Origin: Acidobacteriaceae bacterium
GTDB taxonomy: Bacteria; Acidobacteriota; Terriglobia; Terriglobales; Acidobacteriaceae
DNA: 34,804 nt
NCBI GenBank assembly: GCA_903642225.1
Contig: CAHJWI010000040.1
Location: 1-34,804 of the forward strand
Direction of reading: 5' to 3'
In this document: positions 6,858 to 14,237 of the stretch, piece after piece
Position numbering within the stretch: the stretch's first letter is position 1
Layout: each line of letters starts with the position of its first letter
Notes under the pieces: model-generated
The model's input: only the letters and a program-made list of their open reading frames with translations
What the model was told of the DNA's origin: nothing
The model's database searches: none
Translations under genes and position numbers: made by a program

Positions 6858-9836
6858 ATGCCTCCCGAGAAAAGTGCCGCCACCAAACCCCCCGTCTACC
6901 TGCTCGACAGCATGGCCTTCGTCTTCCGCGCCTACCACGCCATGCAGCGCTCCCGGCCCATGAGCACCCGTACCGGCATTCCTACCGCGGCCACCTACGT
7001 CTTCATCAACATGATCAACAAGCTCCGGCAGGACTTCCAGCCGCAGTACCTCGCCGCCATCTACGAGGGTGGAGCCCCCGTCCACCGCAACGAAAAAGCG
7101 GCAGAGATGAAGACGGTCCAAAAATTCAACATCAAGACCCAGCAGTTTGAAGAGATCGACTACGCCGGCTACAAGGCCACCCGCGCGGAAACCCCGCCCG
7201 ACCTTACCCAGCAGCAGCCCTACATCCGCCGCGCGCTTGAGGCCTTCAACATCCCCATCCTCAACTTTCCCGGCTACGAGGCAGACGACGTCATCGGCAC
7301 CCTCTCGTGCCGCCTCGCCGAAGAGGGCCACCACGTCTACATCGTCTCCTCCGACAAGGACATGATGCAGCTCGTCAACGACAACGTCAGCATCCTCAAC
7401 CCAACCAAAGACAACCTCATCCTCACCCCCGACGGCGTCGAAGCCGCCCTCGGCGTCCGCCCCCATCAGGTCATCGACGTCATGGCCCTTCGCGGCGACA
7501 GCATCGACAACATCCCTGGCGCTCCCGGCATTGGCGACAAAGGTTCCGTCGAGCTGATTCAGCAGTTCGGCACAGTGGAAGGCGCCCTCGACGCCGCCCG
7601 CGACACCCCCGACACCATCAAGGGCAAGCGCCAGCGCGAGTCCCTCCAGAACAACCGCGACACCGTCCTCCTTTCCAAAGACCTCGTCACCATCTACTGC
7701 AACCTCCCCGTCGACTACTCCCTCGACGCCATGGCCACCACCGACCCCAACCCCACCGACCTCCGCGCCCTCTACACGGAGCTGGAATTCACCACCCTGC
7801 TCAAAGAGCTACCTGCCCCCCAGACCACCTCGGTCAGCTACAACCTGCAACCCACCGCAGCAGAGATCGAAGCCCTCCTCGCCGCCGCAAAGCAGCCCAT
7901 GAACTCGGATGCCCCATCCTTTCCGTCTCCATCGGAAAAGGTGGGTTCCGAACCGACACAAGGCCTTTTCGACGCCACAGATCCGGGTGCCCCAAATCTC
8001 AATCCTGAGGCGTTGGTTACACAATTAGCCGGCCTGGCCCTCTACCTCCCCGAAGACCCCCAAACCCTTGCCGAAGAATCCGCCCAGCCCGACGCAGGCG
8101 ACGAAGACGCCGAAGCCGAGCTCGAAGTCCCCGCCGCCATCAACATGAATCTCTTCGGCGGCCCCGCCGAACCCGAGCTCCCCGAAGCGCCCTTCGCCGA
8201 ACCAGAAACCGACCCCCTCCTCATTGGCCTCGCCTCCACCGCAGACCACGCCCTCCTCCTCGACCTCCACAGCGACCTCGCCGCCCCCATCCGTGCCGCC
8301 CTCGCCGACCCCTCCCTCCCCAAGATCGTCCACGACCTCAAATCCGTCCTCCGCACCCTCCAGCTCGCCAATCTCCCCATCGCCGGTGTCCGCGACGACA
8401 CTATGCTTTACAGTTACCTCGTTAACCCCACCCACCTCAGCCACACCCTCACCGACGTCGCCGCCCGCTTCAACGACCGCGCCCTCACCAACTCCGCGCG
8501 TGTCGCAAAGAACAAGCCCCAGCCCGAGGCCGACCCCAACAAACTCCCCGAGGCCGCCAACGCCGTCCTTCAGCTTCAGCGCACCCTCCAGCCCCAGGTC
8601 GCCGAAGCCGACCTCCTCAAGACCTACCGCGAAATCGACCTCCCCCTCGTCCCCGTTCTCCTCCGCATGGAACAGGCCGGCTGCCAGGTCGACACCGACC
8701 TCCTCCGCGAGCAGAACTCCCACCTCGCCACCCTCATGGCAGACCTCGCCGAGAAGATCTACAACCTCTCCGGCCACACCTTCAACATCAACTCCCCCAA
8801 GCAGCTCGGCGACGTCCTCTTCAACAAAATGGGCCTCCCCAAGCCCCTCAAGTACGGCAAGGGCAAGGTCGTCTCCACCGCGCAGGACGTCCTCGAAGAG
8901 CTCTCCGCCCACCACGAAGCCCCCCGCCTCGTCCTCGAGTACCGCCAGCTCGCCAAGCTCCGCTCCAACTACACCGAGCAGCTCCCCAACCTGGTCGACG
9001 CGAACTCCCGCGTCCACACCACCTTCAACCAGGTCGCCACCAGCACCGGCCGCCTCTCCGCCACCAACCCCAACCTCCAGAACATCCCCGTTCGCACCGA
9101 GCTCGGCCGCGAAATCCGCGCCGCCTTCACCGCCAAGCCAAACAACGTCCTGCTAAGCGCCGACTACTCCCAGATCGAGCTCCGTCTCATGGCCCACTTC
9201 TCCCAGGACCCGCTCCTCCTCCACGCCTACCGCAACAACATCGACATCCACACCCTCACCGCCAGCGAGGTCTTCGGCGTCGCCCCCGAATTCATGGACA
9301 AGGAAACCCGCGGCCGCGCCAAGGCCGTCAACTTCGGCATCGTCTACGGCATCAGCCCCTTCGGCCTCGCCGCCAACCTCGGCATCGACCAGAAAACCGC
9401 CAAAACCTACATCGAAACCTACTTTGACCGCTACGCAGGCGTCCGCACCTTCATCGAGCGCACGTTGCAGGAGACCCGCGACAGCGGCCACGTCACCACC
9501 CTCTTCGGCCGGACGAGACCCATACCGGATATTCACTCCCGCAATCCCAACGCCCGCGGCTTCGCCGAGCGCACCGCCGTCAACACCCCCCTCCAGGGCA
9601 CCGCCGCCGACATGATCAAGGTCGCCATGCTCCGCATCGACGAAGCCCTCCGCACCCGCAACCTCCGCACCGTCATGACCCTCCAGGTCCACGACGAACT
9701 CCTCTTCGACACCCCACCCGTCGAAGCCGACGAAGTCACAGACCTCGTCAAAACAGAAATGGAGAAGGTCATCACCCTCTCCATCCCCATCGTCGCCGAT
9801 GTCAACCGCGGCCCCAACTGGCGCGACGCCAAGTGA
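6858..9836 (+). CDS. polA: DNA polymerase I
   Basis: This 992-residue protein fills RNA-primer gaps in replication and repair. An N-terminal 5' nuclease spans about residues 1-300 (YLLDSMAFVFRAYHAM, GYEADDVIGTL, SSDKDMMQL, GDSIDNIPGAPGIG). A degenerate 3'-5' exonuclease-like domain spans about 460-600, followed by the polymerase domain. Motif A is SADYSQIELR (Asp769), motif B is KAVNFGIVYG and motif C is QVHDELLFD (Asp946-Glu947). The first proofreading motif (DxE) is absent where expected, so the enzyme probably cannot proofread. The linker at about residues 349-390 contains an in-frame palindromic insertion, described separately. I chose the ATG at 6858; a TTG at 6804 would add 18 residues. 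Neither start has a strong Shine-Dalgarno. Confidence 0.95.
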   Translation: MPPEKSAATKPPVYLLDSMAFVFRAYHAMQRSRPMSTRTGIPTAATYVFINMINKLRQDFQPQYLAAIYEGGAPVHRNEKAAEMKTVQKFNIKTQQFEEIDYAGYKATRAETPPDLTQQQPYIRRALEAFNIPILNFPGYEADDVIGTLSCRLAEEGHHVYIVSSDKDMMQLVNDNVSILNPTKDNLILTPDGVEAALGVRPHQVIDVMALRGDSIDNIPGAPGIGDKGSVELIQQFGTVEGALDAARDTPDTIKGKRQRESLQNNRDTVLLSKDLVTIYCNLPVDYSLDAMATTDPNPTDLRALYTELEFTTLLKELPAPQTTSVSYNLQPTAAEIEALLAAAKQPMNSDAPSFPSPSEKVGSEPTQGLFDATDPGAPNLNPEALVTQLAGLALYLPEDPQTLAEESAQPDAGDEDAEAELEVPAAINMNLFGGPAEPELPEAPFAEPETDPLLIGLASTADHALLLDLHSDLAAPIRAALADPSLPKIVHDLKSVLRTLQLANLPIAGVRDDTMLYSYLVNPTHLSHTLTDVAARFNDRALTNSARVAKNKPQPEADPNKLPEAANAVLQLQRTLQPQVAEADLLKTYREIDLPLVPVLLRMEQAGCQVDTDLLREQNSHLATLMADLAEKIYNLSGHTFNINSPKQLGDVLFNKMGLPKPLKYGKGKVVSTAQDVLEELSAHHEAPRLVLEYRQLAKLRSNYTEQLPNLVDANSRVHTTFNQVATSTGRLSATNPNLQNIPVRTELGREIRAAFTAKPNNVLLSADYSQIELRLMAHFSQDPLLLHAYRNNIDIHTLTASEVFGVAPEFMDKETRGRAKAVNFGIVYGISPFGLAANLGIDQKTAKTYIETYFDRYAGVRTFIERTLQETRDSGHVTTLFGRTRPIPDIHSRNPNARGFAERTAVNTPLQGTAADMIKVAMLRIDEALRTRNLRTVMTLQVHDELLFDTPPVEADEVTDLVKTEMEKVITLSIPIVADVNRGPNWRDAK
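7911..8016. repeat. Two-hairpin palindromic element inside polA (possible dispersed repeat)
   Basis: The first hairpin pairs 7913-7925 with 7933-7945 around a 7-base loop: 13 positions with one GU and one mismatch (CCCATCCTTTCCG against CGGAAAAGGTGGG). The second, imperfect hairpin pairs CCAA (7992-7995) with TTGG (8013-8016) and CTCA (7998-8001) with TGAG (8006-8009) around a 4-base loop. The region is read through in frame and lies in the linker between the nuclease and Klenow-like parts. Its base composition is less C-rich at third positions than flanking polA. It resembles the 'gtgccccatcctt'-type palindromic sequences I recall from terriglobial genomes. That recollection is not verified, and no second copy is in this window. 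Confidence 0.5.
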
Positions 9837-9933
9837 TTTAGACCAATCCCGACAGTCTGGCAACTGCGATCGTCAATCTTCCCGCCCACAGCGCCCCGCG
9901 TAGGCCGCCGCTCTTCGCAATCTTCTGTCTGGG

Positions 9934-9955
9934 AGGGGACATAAGCCTGTCCTTT
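9934..9955 (+). terminator. Weak hairpin downstream of polA
   Basis: AGGGGACA (9934-9941) pairs with TGTCCTTT (9948-9955) around a 6-base loop, including two GU pairs. It lies about 100 bases after the polA stop and ends in three Ts. It could end polA transcription before the exosortase pair, but the U-tract is poor. Confidence 0.28.
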
Positions 9956-10050
9956 CTCGTCAAAACTGCGCAGAAAGTGTCATTTCATTACAAACCTGGC
10001 GCTCACTTGTAGTACCTTTTAATTACTGCATCTGCTTCGGAGGCTTCCCC

Positions 10051-10308
10051 ATGCGCACAACCCTACGACTAGCTCTCGCTGCCGTCGCCTTGTCAATGGT
10101 TACCCCGGTTGCCATGCACGCGCAAACCTGCCCTGCAGGCTTCACCTTTGTGTCGTTGCCGGGTGGCGGTTTTAGCTGCATCCCAACCGCTCCGGCAGCA
10201 CCGGAAATTGGTCTCTCCTCCAGCGTGTCTGGTCTCGCTGTGCTCCTCGGCGGTGGTCTTATGCTGCGCGGCCGCAAACGTCGCGTACCTGCTGCTTTCA
10301 CTGCGTGA
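10051..10308 (+). CDS. Short secreted protein with VPEID-CTERM-like sorting signal (exosortase substrate)
   Basis: An 85-residue protein with three parts. Residues 1-24 form a signal peptide ending AMHA. Residues 25-49 form a tiny middle section with two cysteines (Cys27 and Cys43). The C-terminus is a tripartite sorting signal: APEIG (50-54), a hydrophobic helix (about 59-72) and a basic end RGRKRR (73-78). This matches the architecture of PEP-CTERM/VPEID-CTERM proteins cut by exosortases, with APEIG in place of VPEID. If the signal peptide and tail are both removed, only about 27 residues remain. A strong CGGAGG (10038-10043) lies 7 bases before the ATG. The exosortase gene begins 31 bases after the stop, so the two very likely form a dedicated enzyme-substrate pair. 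Confidence 0.85.
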   Translation: MRTTLRLALAAVALSMVTPVAMHAQTCPAGFTFVSLPGGGFSCIPTAPAAPEIGLSSSVSGLAVLLGGGLMLRGRKRRVPAAFTA

Positions 10309-10339
10309 ACAGACCTGAGGCCCATACCAGGAAGTAAGC

Positions 10340-11974
10340 TTGATAGACGTCGGCGGTAGGCGTTCGCTTTCAGTCATCGCCCTTTTCCTGGTTCTGGCCA
10401 TCGTAGAGAAACTGACCGTTCTCCACCTGCCTGCTCACTGGCTCATAGCAGCCGTGCATGATTTTGGTGGCGCACCTGCAGTCTTCGGCCTTTCCCTTCT
10501 CTTCTTCGGCTCGAGCCGTCTCGTCTCACTCCCGCTCCGCCCCGTGTGGAACCGTCGAGCCGCTTTACTTCACAGCGTCGTACTAACGGCCCTGATTGGC
10601 CTCCAGCTTTGGTACGGCACTGTAGCTGGCACACTTTTGCCACACACTGCCACCTTTCGCGTCATGGCTGGCGTTTGGACCGCACTAATCCCCTTCGCCC
10701 TCTTCAGCCTGCTGCTTGTCTTCGTTCCCCCTCGCAGCCTGCGTCTGCTGTTCCAGCGGCTTGGCATCCCTGCGCTCGCTGCAGCCTTCCTCACCCTCGC
10801 GCTACTGTTTGCGCGCTACATCGGCGACCACGCCTGGGCCAGTTCTTCCCTCTTCGTCCGCCTCGTCCAGCGCGCCTGCTTCCAGCAAACCAGGGCGCTC
10901 TTAGGCCTCTTCTACCCCGTCGTTATCAGCAATCCTGGCCACCAGTTCCTCGGCACGCAGCGCTACATCATCCAGGTCTCATGGCTCTGCTCCGGCCTTG
11001 AAGGTCTGCTCCTAGTCACAGTCCTAATCGCGCTCTGGATCTTTGTCTTTCGCCGCGAGCTCATCGTTTTCCGCGCCTTCCTCATCGCCCCCATCGCTCT
11101 CGTGCTTACGTGGTGCGCCAACATCGTTCGCCTGGCCATCCTCATCTCCATCGGCGACCACGGTCACGCCCAACTCGCCGACCTTGGCTTCCACACCCAG
11201 GCCGGCTGGGTTAGCCTCAACCTCATCGTGCTCGGCAGCCTCGCCGCCGTCCAGCACGCCGCCTGGTTCCGCAAGCAAGACCTCCTCCGTCCTGCACAGA
11301 TCGCGCAGCCAGCCCAGATCGCTCAGCCAGCCCAGATCAACTACAACGCGGTCTATCTTCTCCCGTTTACCCTCATCATCGCCGCATCACTTTTCACGCA
11401 AGGGCTGGCCGAGGGGTTTGAAGGTTTCTACCCACTCCGCCTCGTCTCCGCTCTGGTCGCCTTCTGGTTCTACCGCCGCCAATACCGGCAGATGGACTGG
11501 CGCTTCAGCGCCATCGGACTACTCGCCGGCACCGTCATCGGCCTCCTCTGGCTCGCGGTCCGTCTTCACTTCCACACCGTCAGCCCAGAGGCCGTGCTCA
11601 CCGCCAACGCCCTCGCCGCCACCACACGCCTTCACCGCTGGACGTGGATCGCCCTCCGCGTCTTCGCGGCGACGGTCACCGTCCCGATCGCAGAAGAACT
11701 CGCCTTTCGAGGCTTCGCCGCACGCCGCATGCTGCGCATCGACTTCGAAAACCTCTCGTATCGAAACATGAATTGGCTCTCGCTCGCCGTCAGTTCCGTC
11801 GCATTTGGGGCGCTACACGGCCGCATGTGGCTTGCCGGCATCCTCACCGGCGCGGCCCTCTGGGCACTCGCCCGCTACAAAAACCGCCTGGGCGAAGCCG
11901 TAGCCGCTCATGCCGCAGCCAACGCCATCATCGCCATTGCCGTAATCCTCCGCCACGACTATTCGCTCTGGTAA
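10340..11974 (+). CDS. Exosortase fused to CPBP intramembrane protease (XrtE/protease type)
   Basis: A 544-residue polytopic membrane protein with two enzyme domains. The N-terminal half is an exosortase: Cys217 in WLCSGLEG, Arg264 in NIVRLAIL and His285 in GFHTQAGW match the Cys-Arg-His active site of enzymes that cleave PEP-CTERM-type tails. The C-terminal part is a CPBP (CAAX/bacteriocin-processing) protease: EELAFR (Glu452, Glu453, Arg457), FGALH (Phe489, His493) and HAAAN (His524, Asn528). This fusion matches the exosortase E/protease family of the VPEID-CTERM system. The domains are joined by a short repeat linker (11293-11338). Translation probably starts at TTG 10340 with AGGAAG 5 bases upstream. 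The likely substrate is encoded immediately upstream. Confidence 0.9.
   Translation: MIDVGGRRSLSVIALFLVLAIVEKLTVLHLPAHWLIAAVHDFGGAPAVFGLSLLFFGSSRLVSLPLRPVWNRRAALLHSVVLTALIGLQLWYGTVAGTLLPHTATFRVMAGVWTALIPFALFSLLLVFVPPRSLRLLFQRLGIPALAAAFLTLALLFARYIGDHAWASSSLFVRLVQRACFQQTRALLGLFYPVVISNPGHQFLGTQRYIIQVSWLCSGLEGLLLVTVLIALWIFVFRRELIVFRAFLIAPIALVLTWCANIVRLAILISIGDHGHAQLADLGFHTQAGWVSLNLIVLGSLAAVQHAAWFRKQDLLRPAQIAQPAQIAQPAQINYNAVYLLPFTLIIAASLFTQGLAEGFEGFYPLRLVSALVAFWFYRRQYRQMDWRFSAIGLLAGTVIGLLWLAVRLHFHTVSPEAVLTANALAATTRLHRWTWIALRVFAATVTVPIAEELAFRGFAARRMLRIDFENLSYRNMNWLSLAVSSVAFGALHGRMWLAGILTGAALWALARYKNRLGEAVAAHAAANAIIAIAVILRHDYSLW
11293..11338 (+). repeat. In-frame tandem repeat encoding AQIAQP units
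   Basis: About two and a half copies of an 18-base unit (GCCCAGATCGCTCAGCCA-like) encode AQIAQPAQIAQPAQI in the linker between the exosortase and CPBP domains. Copies two and three are nearly identical at the DNA level, suggesting recent slippage or duplication. Confidence 0.8.
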
Positions 11975-12312
11975 CCGATGACGAATCGGTCGTGATGCCG
12001 GGTGGCCCAGGTACGAAACAAGAACGCCCTTACCGTGCCCCGTATCCAGATTCCCAGACGTAAGTTTCAGTAAGTGACTACAAGCCGCATCTGGCATCAA
12101 CACCGTCAATCGCGGGCGCGTCCTTGAACGGCTTCACACCACTCAGCACCCTGCCCACGGCGGGCCCAACCCGGGTTGTCCGGATGCACAACTGGGATGC
12201 CCATTCTTCGGTGCTCATCGTTTCTGCGCCACCAACATTGAGCGTCGCATGACACCGGAAGAGTGAAAGGGTGGTCTGCGCCACGAGCATGTCTCCAAAC
12301 CTGCGCGCTCCC
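11975..12312. other. 338-base stretch without a recognisable gene
   Basis: This lies between the exosortase gene and the convergent small membrane protein. Several short ORFs cross it, including a minus-strand one of 90 codons (12078-12350). None shows a domain, a signal peptide or a convincing start. I see no clear terminator with a U-tract. Confidence 0.5.
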
Positions 12313-12504
12313 CTACTCCCCGCCGGCACGCACCGCATCACGCGAGCCATCTGTCCGCAGCATCCCCTGCCGCTCCGCCTTGTTCGGCTCCCCCGGTACC
12401 ATCGGATCGTATAACGCTAAAAACAACGTCAGCACCAAGCCAAGCGCAATCACGATCAACATCCAGTTTCGTTCCAAAAAAGGTTCCTTCACTGCAGCGC
12501 TCAT
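12313..12504 (-). CDS. Small single-pass membrane protein, unknown function
   Basis: A 63-residue protein with a short polar N-terminus (MSAAVKEPFLERN), one clear membrane helix (about residues 14-33, rich in Leu, Val, Ile and Ala) and a charged C-terminal tail. GGAG lies 9 bases upstream of the ATG at 12504 on the minus strand. That makes it more credible than the other short ORFs in this gene-poor stretch. The layout resembles small helper subunits or tail-anchored membrane peptides, but no family is recognisable. It is convergent with the exosortase gene. Confidence 0.6.
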   Translation of the reverse strand: MSAAVKEPFLERNWMLIVIALGLVLTLFLALYDPMVPGEPNKAERQGMLRTDGSRDAVRAGGE

Positions 12505-12939
12505 GGGGCAGGTCTCCTGCAGTTAGCATAAGCCCTGGTGCCTTGTTGCCTCATTGTGCTCTTCCTTTGCGGCCAGGCACAGACGTTCCGCTCCTGCGCT
12601 CGGCCCCTGTTCACACTGCCCTCTTCGCTCACCAGGCACCTACGTGTGAAGAAACTGCGGGACACACACCACTTCACCCAGCACAGCCAGCACCGCTAGT
12701 CCAACCTGGAACCGCCGGTTTGCCACCGCAGTCCCAAGAACTCGGGAGTGGTTTACCGCATCTGCCGCGATGCCGGCCTTTGGCGCGCGTCCGGTGTGCA
12801 CACGCACTTACACTCATCTGACGAGAAGTGCGCCTCTATGTCCGGTCTCATCGTAAAACTCACGTCGTGCCCAGTGGACGGACGGATTGATCTCTCAAAG
12901 GGGCGGAAGTAACTTCCACGACACGCCCCCTGGTTGCCC
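12505..12939. other. 435-base stretch without a recognisable gene
   Basis: No ORF here has a credible start or domain. It lies between a small minus-strand gene and a decayed SYLF remnant on the plus strand, so part of it may be the eroded 5' end of that former gene. The promoter of the small minus-strand gene should lie at its left end. Confidence 0.5.
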
Positions 12940-13183
12940 AACTTGCAACGCGCAACCACGGTCATCACAGAAATTCAGAACACCCCTTGACGGCAGCCTC
13001 CCTGACTCGGTCGTCAGCAAAGCCACACGTATCGCAGCCGTCCCCAGCGTAAGAGGCGACCTCATTGTCGCCGGATCCGACGGTCAAGGAGTAGTCACTT
13101 GCCGCACACCCGCTAAAAGCTGGTCCGCACCGGTCTTCACTCGCTTCGCAGGCGGCAGCTTCGGCTTTTACGTGGGCGGCCAG
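12940..13183 (+). pseudogene. Frameshifted remnant of a SYLF/Ysc84-domain lipid-binding protein
   Basis: Two reading frames join to give a SYLF-like sequence. Frame one (12940-12987) reads NLQRATTVITEIQNTP and then hits TGA. The other frame, from about 12986, continues LDGSLPDSVVSKATRIAAVP, then GQGVVTCRTPAKSWSAPVFT and RFAGGSFGFYVGGQ, ending near 13183. These pieces line up with the family pattern (ATTVIxEIxxTPD, PDSxxxKAxxIAVxPS, GQGVxTCR, WSAPxFxRxxGGSxGFQxGGQ). The N-terminal signal peptide and the C-terminal half of the domain are missing. SYLF proteins bind phosphoinositides or lipids in eukaryotes; bacterial members are mostly exported proteins of unknown role. The frame break lies in the C-run at 12983-12986. 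Confidence 0.72.
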
Positions 13184-13317
13184 GCTCCTGTGCGAGCAAC
13201 GCCCTGCCTGTCGCAGAGCATTTGTCCGTGCTTACAACAACCCCTATCCTAGGGATGAAACATAGCGCCCGCCATGGTCCGCACGTCCAAAGGTTCGCGC
13301 CAGGAGTCAAAGTTTTC

Positions 13318-13779
13318 ATGCGCCTTTTACGAATCCTGATTGCCATTCTCGCCCTGGGTGGTGCTTTCGTCTCAATCCTGACATTACGCATTCACATGCA
13401 GGACCCGAATGCGGCTCCACCCTGCGCCGTTACAGAAAAATTCGACTGCGGCACCGTGAACCATTCTCGCTGGGCGGTCTTTCCCCCTCGCAGATTTGAC
13501 GAAGACCCGAACTCTCCAGGGCACCTCCCTGTTGCAATCGCCGGGATCGCGGGCTACCTGCTCATCGCTATTCTGGCGTTGCTCAAGCTGGATTTCTGGA
13601 CGTTCGAAATAAGCCAGGTCGGTGTCTTCCTCGCACTTGGCCTCACGTTCGTTGAAAAGTACATCCTTGAGAAGTGGTGCATTTATTGCCTATGGTCACA
13701 GGGCATCATGTTCACGATTTTCCTGCTGAGCGTGGGCATCCTGGTGGTGCGCCGCCAGAAGCCACTGCACGCGGCGTAA
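13318..13779 (+). CDS. Vitamin K epoxide reductase (VKOR) family protein
   Basis: A 153-residue four-helix membrane protein of the VKOR family, which uses quinone to make disulfides and so recharges periplasmic thiol oxidases. The loop cysteines are Cys36 and Cys44 (APPCAVTEKFDCGTVNHS), and the active CxxC is Cys121-Cys124 (EKWCIYCLW). Hydrophobic helices are visible at about residues 3-23, 77-95, 98-116 and 124-145. There is no fused thioredoxin domain, unlike many bacterial VKORs. I chose the ATG at 13318 because AGGAG lies 11 bases upstream and the first helix begins right after it; a GTG at 13222 would add 32 unlikely residues. The next gene follows after 9 bases. Menaquinone from the MqnC pathway nearby could be the electron acceptor, which is inference. 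Confidence 0.88.
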   Translation: MRLLRILIAILALGGAFVSILTLRIHMQDPNAAPPCAVTEKFDCGTVNHSRWAVFPPRRFDEDPNSPGHLPVAIAGIAGYLLIAILALLKLDFWTFEISQVGVFLALGLTFVEKYILEKWCIYCLWSQGIMFTIFLLSVGILVVRRQKPLHAA

Positions 13780-13788
13780 ACTCACGGC

Positions 13789-14172
13789 ATGGGTTGGCTT
13801 GAACTTCTTCCTCTGCTCCGCCGCGTTCTGCCGCTTCTTGACCGGCTGGCACCTATGCTGGAAGCGCTGATGGCAGGGCGTATGGGTGGACGCGCTGCGG
13901 TTGAAATGAATGCCGCAAACCTGGCCGACTTCGCGAAAGCTCACACAGACGTACAAGCGACGCTGGACGACCAGCGGCTTGCGCTTGCAGACCTTGGCTC
14001 ACAACTAAGCGTGCTTCGGGGCGAGGCGGAAACATACCGAAGCCAAGCAGCGCGTCTGGCTAGTCAAACGGCTGCGCTTGCCCGAACAGTGCAACTCCTT
14101 GTGGCAGTTACTCTGCTGCTCGTTGTGCTCTGCCTGGCGCTGCTGATTGTTCTACTGCTGCGCCACAGATAA
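13789..14172 (+). CDS. Coiled-coil protein with C-terminal membrane anchor
   Basis: A 127-residue protein I do not recognise. The N-terminus is amphipathic and leucine-rich (MGWLELLPLLRRVLPLLDRL). Residues about 45-97 have heptad-like Leu/Ala spacing typical of a coiled coil (TLDDQRLALADLGSQLSVLR and onwards). Residues about 101-124 form a strong membrane helix, followed by the short basic end RHR. It begins 9 bases after the VKOR stop, so the two are probably one transcription unit. Membrane anchoring at the C-terminus would put the coiled coil on the cytoplasmic side, but the orientation is not certain. Confidence 0.7.
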   Translation: MGWLELLPLLRRVLPLLDRLAPMLEALMAGRMGGRAAVEMNAANLADFAKAHTDVQATLDDQRLALADLGSQLSVLRGEAETYRSQAARLASQTAALARTVQLLVAVTLLLVVLCLALLIVLLLRHR

Positions 14173-14237
14173 AGCCGATTGTTTTCGGCTCACGCAGTGG
14201 CTGGAGTCCTCACCGGAGCCGGCGTACTCTAAAGGTC

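Noticed and set aside
8025..9017. 330-codon minus-strand ORF, with another at 9153-9863
   Set aside because: Both are antisense to polA, with repetitive Gly/Val/Glu content and no motif.
12078..12350. 90-codon minus-strand ORF
   Set aside because: It overlaps the better supported small membrane gene, with no ribosome site and no recognisable domain.
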